The notes under the pieces were generated by a model. That model did no database searches and was not told where the DNA came from. It worked only from the letters and a program-made list of their open reading frames with translations. Position numbers and translations under genes: made by a program. A stretch of 64,000 nt of DNA, taken from assembly GCF_008642335.1 (NCBI RefSeq), contig NZ_CP029191.1:7316001-7380000 (forward strand), given 5' to 3'. This document shows, one piece after another, positions 1 through 8,382 of the stretch. Positions within the stretch are counted from its first letter, which is position 1; each line of letters starts with the position of its first letter. Origin of the DNA: Streptomyces venezuelae. Its GTDB lineage: Bacteria > Actinomycetota > Actinomycetes > Streptomycetales > Streptomycetaceae.

Positions 1-333
1 GAGGGACCCAAGGGCCTGCGCAGCTGTAGCGGCGGCAACGCGCGGTTCGCCGAGCTGGACAACGACAGCAAGGGCTGGAAGGTCAGCGACGTCAGCAGGA
101 CGCAGACCTTCACCTGGACGTTCACCGCGCGGCACCGCACCCTGAACTACGAGTACTTCGTCGACGGCACGAAGGTCGCGACCGTCGACGGCCACAACCA
201 GCAGCCGCCGGCGACGGTCTCGCACCAGGTCAACCTCGGCAACTTCACCGGCAGGCACAAGGTCCTCGCGGTGTGGAACATCGGGGACACGTCCAACGCC
301 TTCTACGCGTGCATCGACGTCAACATCCGCTGA
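1..333 (+). CDS. AA10 lytic polysaccharide monooxygenase (chitin-active), 3' end only
   Basis: Partial gene: the frame is open from base 1 to a TGA at 331-333, giving the last 110 residues. The tail has the pattern seen in secreted bacterial AA10 (chitin-binding, CBP21/CHB) proteins: a W-x-F-T-A-R-H-x-x-x-Y-E-Y-F stretch, then 'TVSHQVNL', and a C-terminal 'VWNIGDTSNAFYACIDVNI'. By family knowledge these copper enzymes oxidatively cleave crystalline chitin outside the cell and help chitinases; the Phe/Tyr near the C-terminus lies by the copper site. The N-terminal signal peptide and copper-binding His are outside the window. Two chitinases elsewhere in the window fit the role. Confidence 0.85.
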   Translation, partial: EGPKGLRSCSGGNARFAELDNDSKGWKVSDVSRTQTFTWTFTARHRTLNYEYFVDGTKVATVDGHNQQPPATVSHQVNLGNFTGRHKVLAVWNIGDTSNAFYACIDVNIR

Positions 334-373
334 GGAACCCGTAGGTCGGACCGTGCTGAGCAGATCGTGCTGA

Positions 374-1411
374 TCAGACCGTGCTGAGCGGATGTGCGGC
401 CGTCGCCGAGCGCGGCGGCCAGGCGCGGGGGGCCAGGATGCCGAGGACGTAGGCGCGGGCGACCAGAGCGGGGCGGGTCGCCGCGCCCAAGAGGTGCCGC
501 AGGCGGCTCAGGTGGTAGTCGACCGTCTGCCGCGACAGGTGCAGCGACGTGGCGATGTCGCCGTTGCTGCTGCCCTCCGCGAGCAGCGACAGGATGCGGA
601 TCTGCGCGGCGGTCAGCGCCGGATGCGCCTCGTGGGCCAGGCTCTGATGCGTGACCACGGCCCACACGTGCCGCGCCCGCGACGCCGAGTGGCCGATCGA
701 CGTGAGGTGCAGCTGCGCGCGGCGCTGCAGACCGTGCGCGTCCACGAGTACCGCGGACGTCTCCACCCGTCTCGTGCGGCGGGATATCAGGCCGTTCCAG
801 CGGCGGTGCAGCCGGTCGAGGTCGGGCTCCGGTGCCAGAAGCGTGTGCGCGCGGCGGCCCACCAGGTCGTGCGGGCTGACCTGGAACAGTTCGGCCGCCG
901 CCGCGCTCGCCTCGACCACCCGCCCGTTCGCGGAGAGCAGCGCGCAGGGCAGACCGCTGTGGTCGCGCAGGGCCTGCAGATTCTCCTCGGCCTCCTGCCA
1001 CTGGACCGTGGCGCGCAGGTGGTCGGTAACGTCCACGTAGATCCCCGCGACACAGGTCCGCGCGTTCTCCCGTACGGGGAAGCGGTGGCCCACCGCCCGG
1101 CCCGCGCTGCCGTCGGGGCGCCGGTAGCCGAGGGTGTGGCGCACCGGTGTGCCCCGGCTGAGGATCTCCTGGTCGAGGGCGCGGAACTGCTCGGCCTCTG
1201 CGGGTTCGTCGAGGTCCTCGATGTACTTGCCGATCACGTGGTCCGGGACCGTGCCGTAGAGGTGCGCGTACGCGTGGTTGGCCCACAGGTAGCGGCCGTC
1301 GCTGTCCCGTATGAACGCGGCGGCGGGGGCGAGGTCGACGAGGTCCGCGAAGGCCGCGTATCTGCCGGGCGTACCGGTCCTGCTCAGTGCCTTGAAGGTG
1401 GAATCGTCCAC
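374..1411 (-). CDS. PAS-PAS-LuxR transcriptional regulator
   Basis: 345 residues from a GTG start with GGAG about 8 bases upstream. Residues ~20-135 look like a PAS domain ('FIRDSDGRYLWANHAYAHLYG', 'GRAVGHRFPVRENAR'), ~148-260 like a second PAS ('GLPCALLSANGRVVEASAAAAELF'), and ~268-329 form a LuxR-type helix-turn-helix ('LTAAQIRILSLLAEGSSNGDIATS' then 'SRQTVDYHLSRLRHLL'). No receiver domain, so it is not a classic response regulator; a PAS-bound ligand or redox cue is likelier. It is divergent from the ATP-grasp operon across 255 bp holding a perfect palindrome, so it is the natural candidate to control that operon. This is inference from arrangement; the signal is unknown. Confidence 0.8.
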   Translation of the reverse strand: MDDSTFKALSRTGTPGRYAAFADLVDLAPAAAFIRDSDGRYLWANHAYAHLYGTVPDHVIGKYIEDLDEPAEAEQFRALDQEILSRGTPVRHTLGYRRPDGSAGRAVGHRFPVRENARTCVAGIYVDVTDHLRATVQWQEAEENLQALRDHSGLPCALLSANGRVVEASAAAAELFQVSPHDLVGRRAHTLLAPEPDLDRLHRRWNGLISRRTRRVETSAVLVDAHGLQRRAQLHLTSIGHSASRARHVWAVVTHQSLAHEAHPALTAAQIRILSLLAEGSSNGDIATSLHLSRQTVDYHLSRLRHLLGAATRPALVARAYVLGILAPRAWPPRSATAAHPLSTV

Positions 1412-1518
1412 AGCGGTCTCCGTCCGTATACGACTGGCTGACGCTCAGTCACACGGCACTGGCTATCCCGCCCCCAGCTCCCACATGCCCCCCTTCTCGG
1501 CCGAACTGCCGCAGGCGG

Positions 1519-1540
1519 GACTCAGGCATTTGCCTGAGTC
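1519..1540. promoter_or_regulatory. Perfect 10+10 bp palindrome, candidate operator
   Basis: Arms GACTCAGGCA and TGCCTGAGTC flank a central TT. It lies 127 bp before the ATP-grasp start and 108 bp before the divergent PAS-LuxR start. Right beside it (1540-1557) is a weaker palindrome, CCCCGGTG/CACTGGGG with one mismatch. Its place between divergent promoters favours a regulator site over a terminator. Confidence 0.5.
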
Positions 1541-1666
1541 CCCGGTGCCCACTGGGGCGTTACGGACATCCCGGGTTTGGTCCCCTTGAGTGAGCGGGTG
1601 AACACGCCCCGCCACTCGGAGACTCATGCCAACCCGTATCAACACGACGAATGGAGACGAATTTCC

Positions 1667-3040
1667 GTGAGCAAGGTGCTGTTAGTGCATGCCAAGGGTG
1701 GTCCGCCGCTCGGTCACGTCCTCTCCCGGACGGCCGCGAGGGCGGAAGTGCACCTGCTGGCGCTCAGCGCTCTGCCTCCCGCCGTGGCGGGGCCCGCCCG
1801 GAGACTGTGCGCGTCGGTCGTCACGCCCGACGGCACGCACCGCTCCGACCTGGTGTCCCTCATCGCCGAGCGGGCCGAGGCCGTCGGCGCGGACGCGGTG
1901 CTCACCTTCTCCGAATACGCGGTCGTGGCCGTCGCGGAGGCCTGCGAGGCGCTCGGCCTCGCGGGGGCCGGCGCCGCCGCCGCGCTCGCCCGCGACAAGC
2001 GGCTGATGCGGCGCACCTGGCAGCAACACGGGTTGCCGCAGCCCGAGTTCCGCCCCGTCGGCACCGAAGCGGACCTGCGTGCGGCGGCCCGCGAACTGCC
2101 GGGGCCGCTGCTCCTCAAGGCGGCCTGGAGCGCCGGATCCACCGCGCACCAGATCATCCGCGACCCGCGCGAGGTCCCGGCCGCCTGGGCCCGCTCCCGC
2201 GAAGTGATGGCCGAGTCCGCCCAGTTGGGCTTCGCCGAACTGCATGTCGCGGAGGCCGACGCGGACTTCGTCGTCGAGCAGATCGTCACCGGCACCGCGT
2301 CGGACTGGTTCGACGAGCCCGGCTGGGGCGACTACGTGAGCGTCGAGGGCGTCGTCGCGGACGGCACCTTCCACCCGGTCTGCATCAGCGGCCGCATGCC
2401 GACCGTCGAACCGTTCACCGAACGCGCCAGCATCACCCCCGCCCTCCTGGCCCAGGACGCCCAGGACCGGATCGTGGACCTGGCCCGGCGCGCCGTCGAC
2501 GCACTCGGTCTGCGCGACTGCGGCACGCACACGGAGATCAAGCTGGGCGCCGACGGCCGCATGTGGCTGATCGAGACGGCCGCACGGTTCGGCGGCGCGA
2601 TGACCGTGCCGCAGATCGAGGAGGTCTTCGGCCTCGACCTCGTCGGCATGCTCGTCGACCACCTCGTGGGACGCCGCGTGGAGTGGCCCGCGCAGGCCCT
2701 CACCCCGGAGCGGGCGCGCGGCGCGGCGGGCTCCCTCGTCGTCCTCGCCGTCGACGGAGAAGGGGAGGCCTGGCGCGGACGCAAGGTCTGGGACTTCCCC
2801 TCCGTGACCGCGGACGTGCCCCTGAGCCGCGGCAGCGAGCTGTCGGTGGTTCCGGAGAGCTCCCTCGCCGACGGCAGCGTCGTGCCGGTGTACGACCCGG
2901 CCGCGGGCGCCAACACCATGGCCGCCCTGTGCCTGCTCTCCGCCACCACCCCGCGGACCGTGCTCCGCGACTTCGAGACCCTGGTCGACGCCCTGCCCCA
3001 GGTGCTGCCCGCCGCCCGTCCCGAGGAGGTCCCGGCATGA
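1667..3040 (+). CDS. ATP-grasp ligase (amino-acid ligase-like)
   Basis: 457 residues. I place the start at GTG 1667, with a GGAG about 10 bases upstream, because the protein then begins with the expected Rossmann-like strand 'SKVLLVHAKGGPPLG'. The middle holds an ATP-grasp fold: 'ALARDKRLMRRTWQQHGLPQPEF' (N-lobe entry), 'GPLLLKAAWSAGS' (ATP-binding lysine strand), 'DFVVEQIV' (hinge) and 'HTEIKLGADGRMWLIETAARFGG' (metal-binding acidic residues). This order resembles carboxylate-amine ligases such as L-amino acid ligases (BacD type) and carnosine synthases, which join two amino acids through an acyl phosphate. It overlaps the next gene by ATGA, so the two are translated together. Substrates cannot be told from sequence. 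Confidence 0.75.
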   Translation: MSKVLLVHAKGGPPLGHVLSRTAARAEVHLLALSALPPAVAGPARRLCASVVTPDGTHRSDLVSLIAERAEAVGADAVLTFSEYAVVAVAEACEALGLAGAGAAAALARDKRLMRRTWQQHGLPQPEFRPVGTEADLRAAARELPGPLLLKAAWSAGSTAHQIIRDPREVPAAWARSREVMAESAQLGFAELHVAEADADFVVEQIVTGTASDWFDEPGWGDYVSVEGVVADGTFHPVCISGRMPTVEPFTERASITPALLAQDAQDRIVDLARRAVDALGLRDCGTHTEIKLGADGRMWLIETAARFGGAMTVPQIEEVFGLDLVGMLVDHLVGRRVEWPAQALTPERARGAAGSLVVLAVDGEGEAWRGRKVWDFPSVTADVPLSRGSELSVVPESSLADGSVVPVYDPAAGANTMAALCLLSATTPRTVLRDFETLVDALPQVLPAARPEEVPA

Positions 3041-5055
3041 CCGCCCAACTGCTCACAGGACCCGCCGAACCGGCCACGGACCGCACGGTCGTCGGCGAGA
3101 ACCTCTCCCTGCCGCTCTTCCGCACCCTCTCCGGGGTCCTGGCCGGACACCCGTACCTGAAAGTCGTCGTCGACCGCGCCGAGAACACCTGGCACCTCCT
3201 CGACACCGCCGCGCACCCCTTCCACGTCGACTACATCGCCACCCGCATCCTCGGCATGGACCTCACCGCGCTCGACGCGGACCTCGACGCGTTCAACGCC
3301 TCCGTCTACATGGACCCGGACCGCCGCTTCCTGCTCGGCGTGCTCTCCCTGCACACCGACGAGGACCCCGAGGGGCGCGAGCGCACCTTCCTCGTCCTGG
3401 AGACGACCGAAGCCGACACCATGCACGGCGAACTGCTCGCCTCCTTCTACGAGTTCGTGCGCACCCGGGTCGACGGCAGGCTGCCGCTGCTCCTGAAGCC
3501 CGCCAACCACGGGCAGGAGGAGGCGCTCGCCGCGATCAGCGAGCAGAGCGTGCCGCGCATCCTCAGCCACGAGCTCTTCGGCACCCGCGCCCGCACCCCG
3601 CTCAACCCCGGCGAGGCCACCGGACGGCTGCGGTTCTTCCGTACGCACGACGCGTACACCGCGGCGGCGGGCGAACTCGGCTGGGCGGACATCGTGGCCA
3701 TGCCCTGCCTGCCCGACGACGTGCCCCGCGTGGCGGGATTCCTCAACACCGCGCCGATCACCCCGCTGTCCCACACCAACGTCCTCGCCTCCGGATGGGG
3801 CATACCCAACGCGATCGTCCGCGACCTGGAACAGCTCGTCGAGAAGGACGGCCTGGACGGCGCGTGGGTCCGCTACCGGGTCCGCGAGGACGAGATATCC
3901 CTCGAACGGCTCGACCGGGCACCGGACCTGCAGGCCCCCGCCTGGCACCAGCAGCGCATCCGCCTCGAACCGCCGCTCCTCGAAGACGCTCCCGTCCTCG
4001 CCCTGCACCGGCTGCGCAGCACCGACCGCGACCGCTACGGAACGAAGGCCGCCAACCTCGGCGAGCTGCACCACGTGCTCGACAGCCGCACCGCCGACCT
4101 CACCGCGTTCTACGGCCGACCGCGCCCCCCGCGCGAGAACCTCTACGGGCACCTCGCCGCACGCCTCGGCCTCAGCGCCTTCCACACGGGCGCCCCCACC
4201 GACGGCGAACTGCGGGCGGCGGCGGCCCAGTTCGTGGCCTCATCGGTCAGCGCCCCGAACGGCGTCGCGCTGCCCTTCGCGCTCCAACAGCACTTCCTTG
4301 CCTCGTCCACCGTCCTGCAACAGGGCATCGGCAAGCTGAAGATGGCACTCGAACTCGACGCCACCGACGTCCTGGACTCGCTCTGCCTGCAACTCCAGCA
4401 CCTGATCCGGCAGACCCCCGTCCCCGAATCGGTCACCCGGCAGATCAGCCAGGCGTTCCCCGCCGACTCCGGAGGCCGCCTCGTGGTGCGCTCCTCGTCC
4501 AACGCCGAGGACCTGCCGGGCTTCTCCGCCGCCGGCGTCTACGACTCCGTCACCACCGTCCACGGCACCGGTGAACTCCTGGACGCCGTACGCCAGGTGT
4601 GGGCATCGCTGCTCTCGCCCCGCAGCGTGCGCCTGCGCCACGACGTCGGCATCTCGCTGGACGACACGTACATGGGCGTCATCATCCAGGAGTACGTCCC
4701 CGCCTCGCTCGGCGGCGTCCTGGTGACCTGCAACCCGACCCGCCGCGAGGACTTCCGCAACGTCTACCTCAACTGTTCCCCCGGCTCCCCGGAGCAGGTC
4801 GTCGAGGGCTCGGTCCTGCCGCAGCAGTACCTGTACAACACCGTGGAGGGCGGCGGCCGCACCGTCGCCCTCGGCTCCTGGGGCGACGGGCTCTCCGCCG
4901 CCACCCGCGCCCGGCTCGCCGACCTGTCCCTGACCGGGCGGCTCCTGCAGTCCCACTTCAGCGCGGACGACGTGGACAGGCCGCTGGACATCGAGTGGCT
5001 GATGACCGACCGGGGCGACTTCCGGCTGGTCCAGATCCGCCCCTACGCGCTGTGA
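3037..5055 (+). CDS. PEP-synthase/glucan-water-dikinase-like dikinase
   Basis: 672 residues. Residues ~190-290 hold a swivelling phosphohistidine-type segment, 'APITPLSHTNVLASGWGIPNA', with His246 the likely phospho-carrier. Residues ~330-672 are a PPDK N-terminal nucleotide-binding domain: 'YGTKAANLGEL' at 334-344, 'VVRSSSNAEDLPGF' from 483, and a final 'DIEWLM...LVQIRPYA'. In PEP synthase and pyruvate phosphate dikinase the ATP domain comes first and the His domain after; here the His domain comes first, as in plant glucan water dikinase. No PEP/pyruvate TIM barrel is present. The N-terminal ~185 residues match nothing I know. By family mechanism it should move the beta-phosphate of ATP through His to an unknown acceptor. 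It starts inside the ligase stop and its stop overlaps the MFS start. Confidence 0.7.
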   Translation: MTAQLLTGPAEPATDRTVVGENLSLPLFRTLSGVLAGHPYLKVVVDRAENTWHLLDTAAHPFHVDYIATRILGMDLTALDADLDAFNASVYMDPDRRFLLGVLSLHTDEDPEGRERTFLVLETTEADTMHGELLASFYEFVRTRVDGRLPLLLKPANHGQEEALAAISEQSVPRILSHELFGTRARTPLNPGEATGRLRFFRTHDAYTAAAGELGWADIVAMPCLPDDVPRVAGFLNTAPITPLSHTNVLASGWGIPNAIVRDLEQLVEKDGLDGAWVRYRVREDEISLERLDRAPDLQAPAWHQQRIRLEPPLLEDAPVLALHRLRSTDRDRYGTKAANLGELHHVLDSRTADLTAFYGRPRPPRENLYGHLAARLGLSAFHTGAPTDGELRAAAAQFVASSVSAPNGVALPFALQQHFLASSTVLQQGIGKLKMALELDATDVLDSLCLQLQHLIRQTPVPESVTRQISQAFPADSGGRLVVRSSSNAEDLPGFSAAGVYDSVTTVHGTGELLDAVRQVWASLLSPRSVRLRHDVGISLDDTYMGVIIQEYVPASLGGVLVTCNPTRREDFRNVYLNCSPGSPEQVVEGSVLPQQYLYNTVEGGGRTVALGSWGDGLSAATRARLADLSLTGRLLQSHFSADDVDRPLDIEWLMTDRGDFRLVQIRPYAL

Positions 5056-6398
5056 GGGCGGCGTCGGGACAGCAGGCGACCACCGGCCTCACGGACACCG
5101 CCCGCCGCATCATCCGCCTCAACTACGGCTTCCAGCTGCTGTTCAACCTGCTGTGGTGGATGCCGGTCTTCTACGCCTACCAGAAGGCCGCCGGGCTCTC
5201 CGACGGACAGATCTTCGGCATCCAGAGCATCTACTACGTCGCCTTCTGCCTGTTCGAAATCCCCACCGGGCTCATCGCCGACCGGATCGGCACCCGCAAC
5301 TGCCTGCGCGCCGGAGCCGTGGTCATGACGGCGGCGAACCTGGCTCCGGTGGTCAGCGCCTCGTACACCGGATTCCTCGTCCACTTCCTCGCGATCGCCG
5401 CGGGCCGTTCCCTCACTTCGGGAGCGGCGAGCGCCTACCTGTACGACGGGCTGCGTGCCGAGAAGTGCGACGACCACTACCTGAAGGCGGAGGGCACCGC
5501 CCGTGCGCTCGGCCTCGTGGCGAAGGTCGTGTGCTGGCCGCTGGTCGGGCCGCTGATGGCCGTGGCGCACCCCACGCCGTACGTGCTCAGCGCCGCCAGC
5601 GCCGCGGGCTCCGTCGTCTGCGCCGTCGCACTGCCCCGCATCGCGGGCGCGGACGGCCGTACGGAAAAGGGGGACGCAGGGCGCCGGGGCGGCGCGTTCC
5701 TGCGGGACGCGGGCACCGCGCTGCGCTGCGTCGCCTCCTCGCGGTGGCTGGCCCTGGTGATGGTGCAGGGCGTGGCGATCTTCACGCTCTCGCGGATCTG
5801 CCAGGTCAACCTCTTCCAGCCGATCCTGCTCGACCACGGCATCGCGGAAGCCTCGCACGGCGGTGTGATGGCGGCGATGACCGTGGCGGAGGCGGTGGCC
5901 TCGGCGCGGCCGCAGTGGCTGAGCCGTCGCCTGCCACCGGTCGCCTGGGTGTCGATCCTCAGCCTCGCGCTCGCGGGCAGCCTGGCGGCCATGACGTTCG
6001 GCGGGCCGTGGGCGGTCGTCGTGCTGCTCTGCGTGTTCGCCGCCGCGACCGGCTTCGCGTACCCCATCCAGCGCAAGCTGGTGAACGACGCGGTGCCCGC
6101 GGACGCCCCGCGCGCCACGCTGCTCTCCGTCGAGAGCATCGTGGACCGCGCGGTGTGCGCACTGGCCGCGATCGCCGCTGGCGCCTATCTCGCCGCCGGA
6201 CGCCTGGACGCCCTGCTGTGGCACAGCGCGATCGCCACGGCGGTGCTCCTCGGCATCTTCCAACTGCTGCTGCGCAGCGGGATGGTCAGGCGGGAGCCCG
6301 GCGGCCGAGCAGCTCCACCAGACCCACCGGCAGGAACGCCGGTCGGTGCGGGCGGCCGACCTGGTACGGAACGAATCCGAGCGAGGAGGCCACGGTGA
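5052..6398 (+). CDS. MFS transporter, likely exporter of the operon product
   Basis: 448 residues from GTG 5052, overlapping the dikinase stop as GTGA; there is no Shine-Dalgarno of its own, which suggests translational coupling. The protein has about 12 hydrophobic segments; near the N-terminus, after 'GFQLLFNLLWWMPVFYAYQKAAGLSDGQIFG', comes the MFS signature loop 'EIPTGLIADRIGTRNCLRAG'. This type of MFS protein without a binding partner is usually a proton-coupled drug or metabolite exporter. The place at the end of a ligase-dikinase operon suggests export of the product or self-protection (inference). Its last ~110 bases overlap the convergent HAD-like gene; the tail 'PGGRAAPPDPPAGTPVGAGG' is low-complexity and may not be structured. 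Confidence 0.75.
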   Translation: MRAASGQQATTGLTDTARRIIRLNYGFQLLFNLLWWMPVFYAYQKAAGLSDGQIFGIQSIYYVAFCLFEIPTGLIADRIGTRNCLRAGAVVMTAANLAPVVSASYTGFLVHFLAIAAGRSLTSGAASAYLYDGLRAEKCDDHYLKAEGTARALGLVAKVVCWPLVGPLMAVAHPTPYVLSAASAAGSVVCAVALPRIAGADGRTEKGDAGRRGGAFLRDAGTALRCVASSRWLALVMVQGVAIFTLSRICQVNLFQPILLDHGIAEASHGGVMAAMTVAEAVASARPQWLSRRLPPVAWVSILSLALAGSLAAMTFGGPWAVVVLLCVFAAATGFAYPIQRKLVNDAVPADAPRATLLSVESIVDRAVCALAAIAAGAYLAAGRLDALLWHSAIATAVLLGIFQLLLRSGMVRREPGGRAAPPDPPAGTPVGAGGRPGTERIRARRPR

Positions 6399-6918
6399 CC
6401 TCCTCGGCGGTCTCCGCCTGATAGACGACCCGGCAGTGGCCGGAGCCGGCCTTCGCCCGTTGCCAGAGGGTGGGGGCCGGTTTGCGCTCCGCCTCGGTGC
6501 GCGGGGTGAGGACGCGGTCGCCGAAGTCGTGCCACGCGAAGGGCGCCGACCCCTTCCAGGTGGCGTCGACCTCCTGCCGCAGCCGCGCGGCCCGCTCGGC
6601 GTCGGTCGAGCCCCACGAGGACGGCACGTTGGTGATCAGGCCGACGGGGATGCCGCGAGCGCGCAGGGCGCGCAGATAGGCGGCGGCGCCGGGCCGATAG
6701 GTGATGCTGCCGTCGTCGGCGGTGTGGACGAGCGTCTCGCCCAGGTCGAAGTAGACGACGGGGCAGGCGCGTTGGCGTGCGGTGGTCGCCGTGGCCGTGC
6801 CGTCGCCCGCGTCCCTCGGCGTTGTCGCGCTCGCCGAGGGGCCGAGCGCGGTCGAGACCAACGCGGCGCTCAGCGCGAGGATCGCCCACGCGGAGCCCTT
6901 GGAGACGGAACTGTTCAT
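6286..6918 (-). CDS. Secreted HAD-like hydrolase
   Basis: 210 residues from ATG 6918. The N-terminus has a signal peptide ('SAWAILALSAALVSTALGPSASA'). HAD motif I appears as 'VVYFDLGETLV' near residue 54; motif II is probably 'VGLITNVPSS', and a Lys in 'EAERKPAPTLW' may be motif III. The motif reads D-L-G rather than the D-x-D of phosphatases, so nucleophile Asp is present but the second acidic residue is not; phosphatase activity is uncertain. Role in the cell is unknown. It converges on and overlaps the MFS gene by 113 bases. Upstream 6919-7133 holds no gene that I can support. Confidence 0.6.
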   Translation of the reverse strand: MNSSVSKGSAWAILALSAALVSTALGPSASATTPRDAGDGTATATTARQRACPVVYFDLGETLVHTADDGSITYRPGAAAYLRALRARGIPVGLITNVPSSWGSTDAERAARLRQEVDATWKGSAPFAWHDFGDRVLTPRTEAERKPAPTLWQRAKAGSGHCRVVYQAETAEEVTVASSLGFVPYQVGRPHRPAFLPVGLVELLGRRAPA

Positions 6919-7133
6919 GCGTCGTCGCCCTTTCCTAGGCCGGACCGGTCCTCCCGTACCCGCACCGGTCCACCACGCCCTACCCCCGCACACCACGTGT
7001 CACTCCCGTCCCGCGCGGTCGCGGTCGGGGATGCTGAGCGCCGTGGAAGGACACAGCGTCAGGAGTCAGGACACATCGGAGGCGGACCTCGCCGACCCGG
7101 CGGACCCTGCCGGCGCCGCCCTCGCCGTCTGGC

Positions 7134-8369
7134 TCACCGGCCGCTCGCGGGGCGGAGCCGGACGGGCAGCGAGTCGTGGCCGTTGCTGAGCAGTGAGCCG
7201 AGTGGCTTCAACTCGGCGGCGGGCACCGCGAGTTCGAGATGGGGGAAGCGCTCGAAGAGCAGGCTCAGGGCCGTGCTGATCTCCAGCCGGGCGAGGGGTG
7301 CGCCCAGGCAGAAGTGGACGCCGTGGCCGAACGCGAGGTGCTCCTTGACCGTGCGCGTGACGTCGAAGTCGTCGGCGCTCTCACCGTGCCAGTCGGGGTG
7401 GCGGTTCGCGGCCGCGTAGGACGCGAGTATCGCCTCCCCCTTGGCTATGGTCTGCCCGTCGGCCAGGGGTATGTCGGTCACCGCGAACCGCAGGGGCAGG
7501 TGCCTGACCGCCGGTTCGAAGCGCAGGGTCTCCTCGACGGCGTCGCTCCAGTCGACCTCGCCCGACCGCAGCAGCGCGAGCTGGTCGGGGTGGGTGAGCA
7601 GCTGCGTGATCGCCTGGTCGATGACGTTGACCGTGGTCTCGTACCCGGCGCTGATCATCAGCAGCAGGGTGTCGCGCAGCTCGTCCTCCGACAGGCCGCC
7701 GTCCTCCTCCTCGTCGCGCGAGGTGATCAGCAGGGAGGTCATGTCGTCGCCGGGCTCGGCGCGCTTGGCGGCGATGAGCCGATGCAGCGCCTCGTACAGC
7801 GCCCTGGTGTTGGCCTCGGACTGCTCGGCGGTCAGGGTGGTGTCGAAGACACCGTCGACGACCCGGCGGAAGGCGTCCTGCTGCTCGGCCGGTACGCCCA
7901 TGAGCCGGCTGATGACCGCTATGGGCAGCGGGTACGCGAGCTGCTCGCGCAGGTCGACGGTCTCACCGGGCGGCAGCGCGTCGAGACGGTCGAGGATGCC
8001 GGTGACGACCTCGTCTATGTTCTCCTTCAGCGCGGTGATGCGGCGGGCGCTGAAGGCGGGCGCGACCATGCGCCGCAGGCGACGGTGGTCGGCTCCGTAG
8101 GCCGTGAACATGTTCTCCACCGCCACCCACAGGGCGAGCGGCCACCGTTGGATCGTCTCGCCGTACTCGGGCCAGTGGGCGCGGGCGTCCTTGGAGACGT
8201 TCGGACTGGTGAGCAGCTCCTTGAGGAGCGCGGGGTCGGCGACGGACCAGGCGGTCACGCCCAGGATGTCGACACGGACCGCCTGGCCGTGCGCCCGCAA
8301 CGCGCGGTGCTCGTCGTGGGCGCGGGCTCCGGTGGGGTCGAGGACGATCGGCTGCGTGGGCACGGCCAT
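7134..8369 (-). CDS. Cytochrome P450 (CYP154-like), conservon
   Basis: 411 residues; start ATG 8369 with AAGGGA upstream. All P450 signatures are present: I-helix 'LLMISAGYETTVN', ExxR as 'EETLRFEP', and heme loop 'FGHGVHFCLGAPLAR' with the axial Cys. It is the last gene of the conservon, 13 bases after the other P450. In Streptomyces, CYP154 and CYP157 members are repeatedly found together in conservons, and I assign it to CYP154 on that basis and on general similarity, not a tree. Substrate unknown; redox partners (ferredoxin, reductase) are not encoded nearby. Confidence 0.85.
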   Translation of the reverse strand: MAVPTQPIVLDPTGARAHDEHRALRAHGQAVRVDILGVTAWSVADPALLKELLTSPNVSKDARAHWPEYGETIQRWPLALWVAVENMFTAYGADHRRLRRMVAPAFSARRITALKENIDEVVTGILDRLDALPPGETVDLREQLAYPLPIAVISRLMGVPAEQQDAFRRVVDGVFDTTLTAEQSEANTRALYEALHRLIAAKRAEPGDDMTSLLITSRDEEEDGGLSEDELRDTLLLMISAGYETTVNVIDQAITQLLTHPDQLALLRSGEVDWSDAVEETLRFEPAVRHLPLRFAVTDIPLADGQTIAKGEAILASYAAANRHPDWHGESADDFDVTRTVKEHLAFGHGVHFCLGAPLARLEISTALSLLFERFPHLELAVPAAELKPLGSLLSNGHDSLPVRLRPASGR

Positions 8370-8382
8370 GGTGGTGGTCCCT

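Noticed and set aside
303..1286. Long minus/plus open frames over the PAS-LuxR gene
   Set aside because: Composition is Arg/Gly/Pro-rich with no domain; typical antisense shadows in GC-rich DNA.
1577..1666. Earlier start for the ATP-grasp gene
   Set aside because: The extra 30 residues lack a domain; GTG 1667 has GGAG upstream and gives the expected first beta strand.
1651..3036. Upstream extension of the dikinase frame across the ATP-grasp gene
   Set aside because: The added 462 codons are an Arg/Gly/Pro-rich shadow of the ATP-grasp gene; the ATG at 3037 with ATGA overlap fits both proteins.
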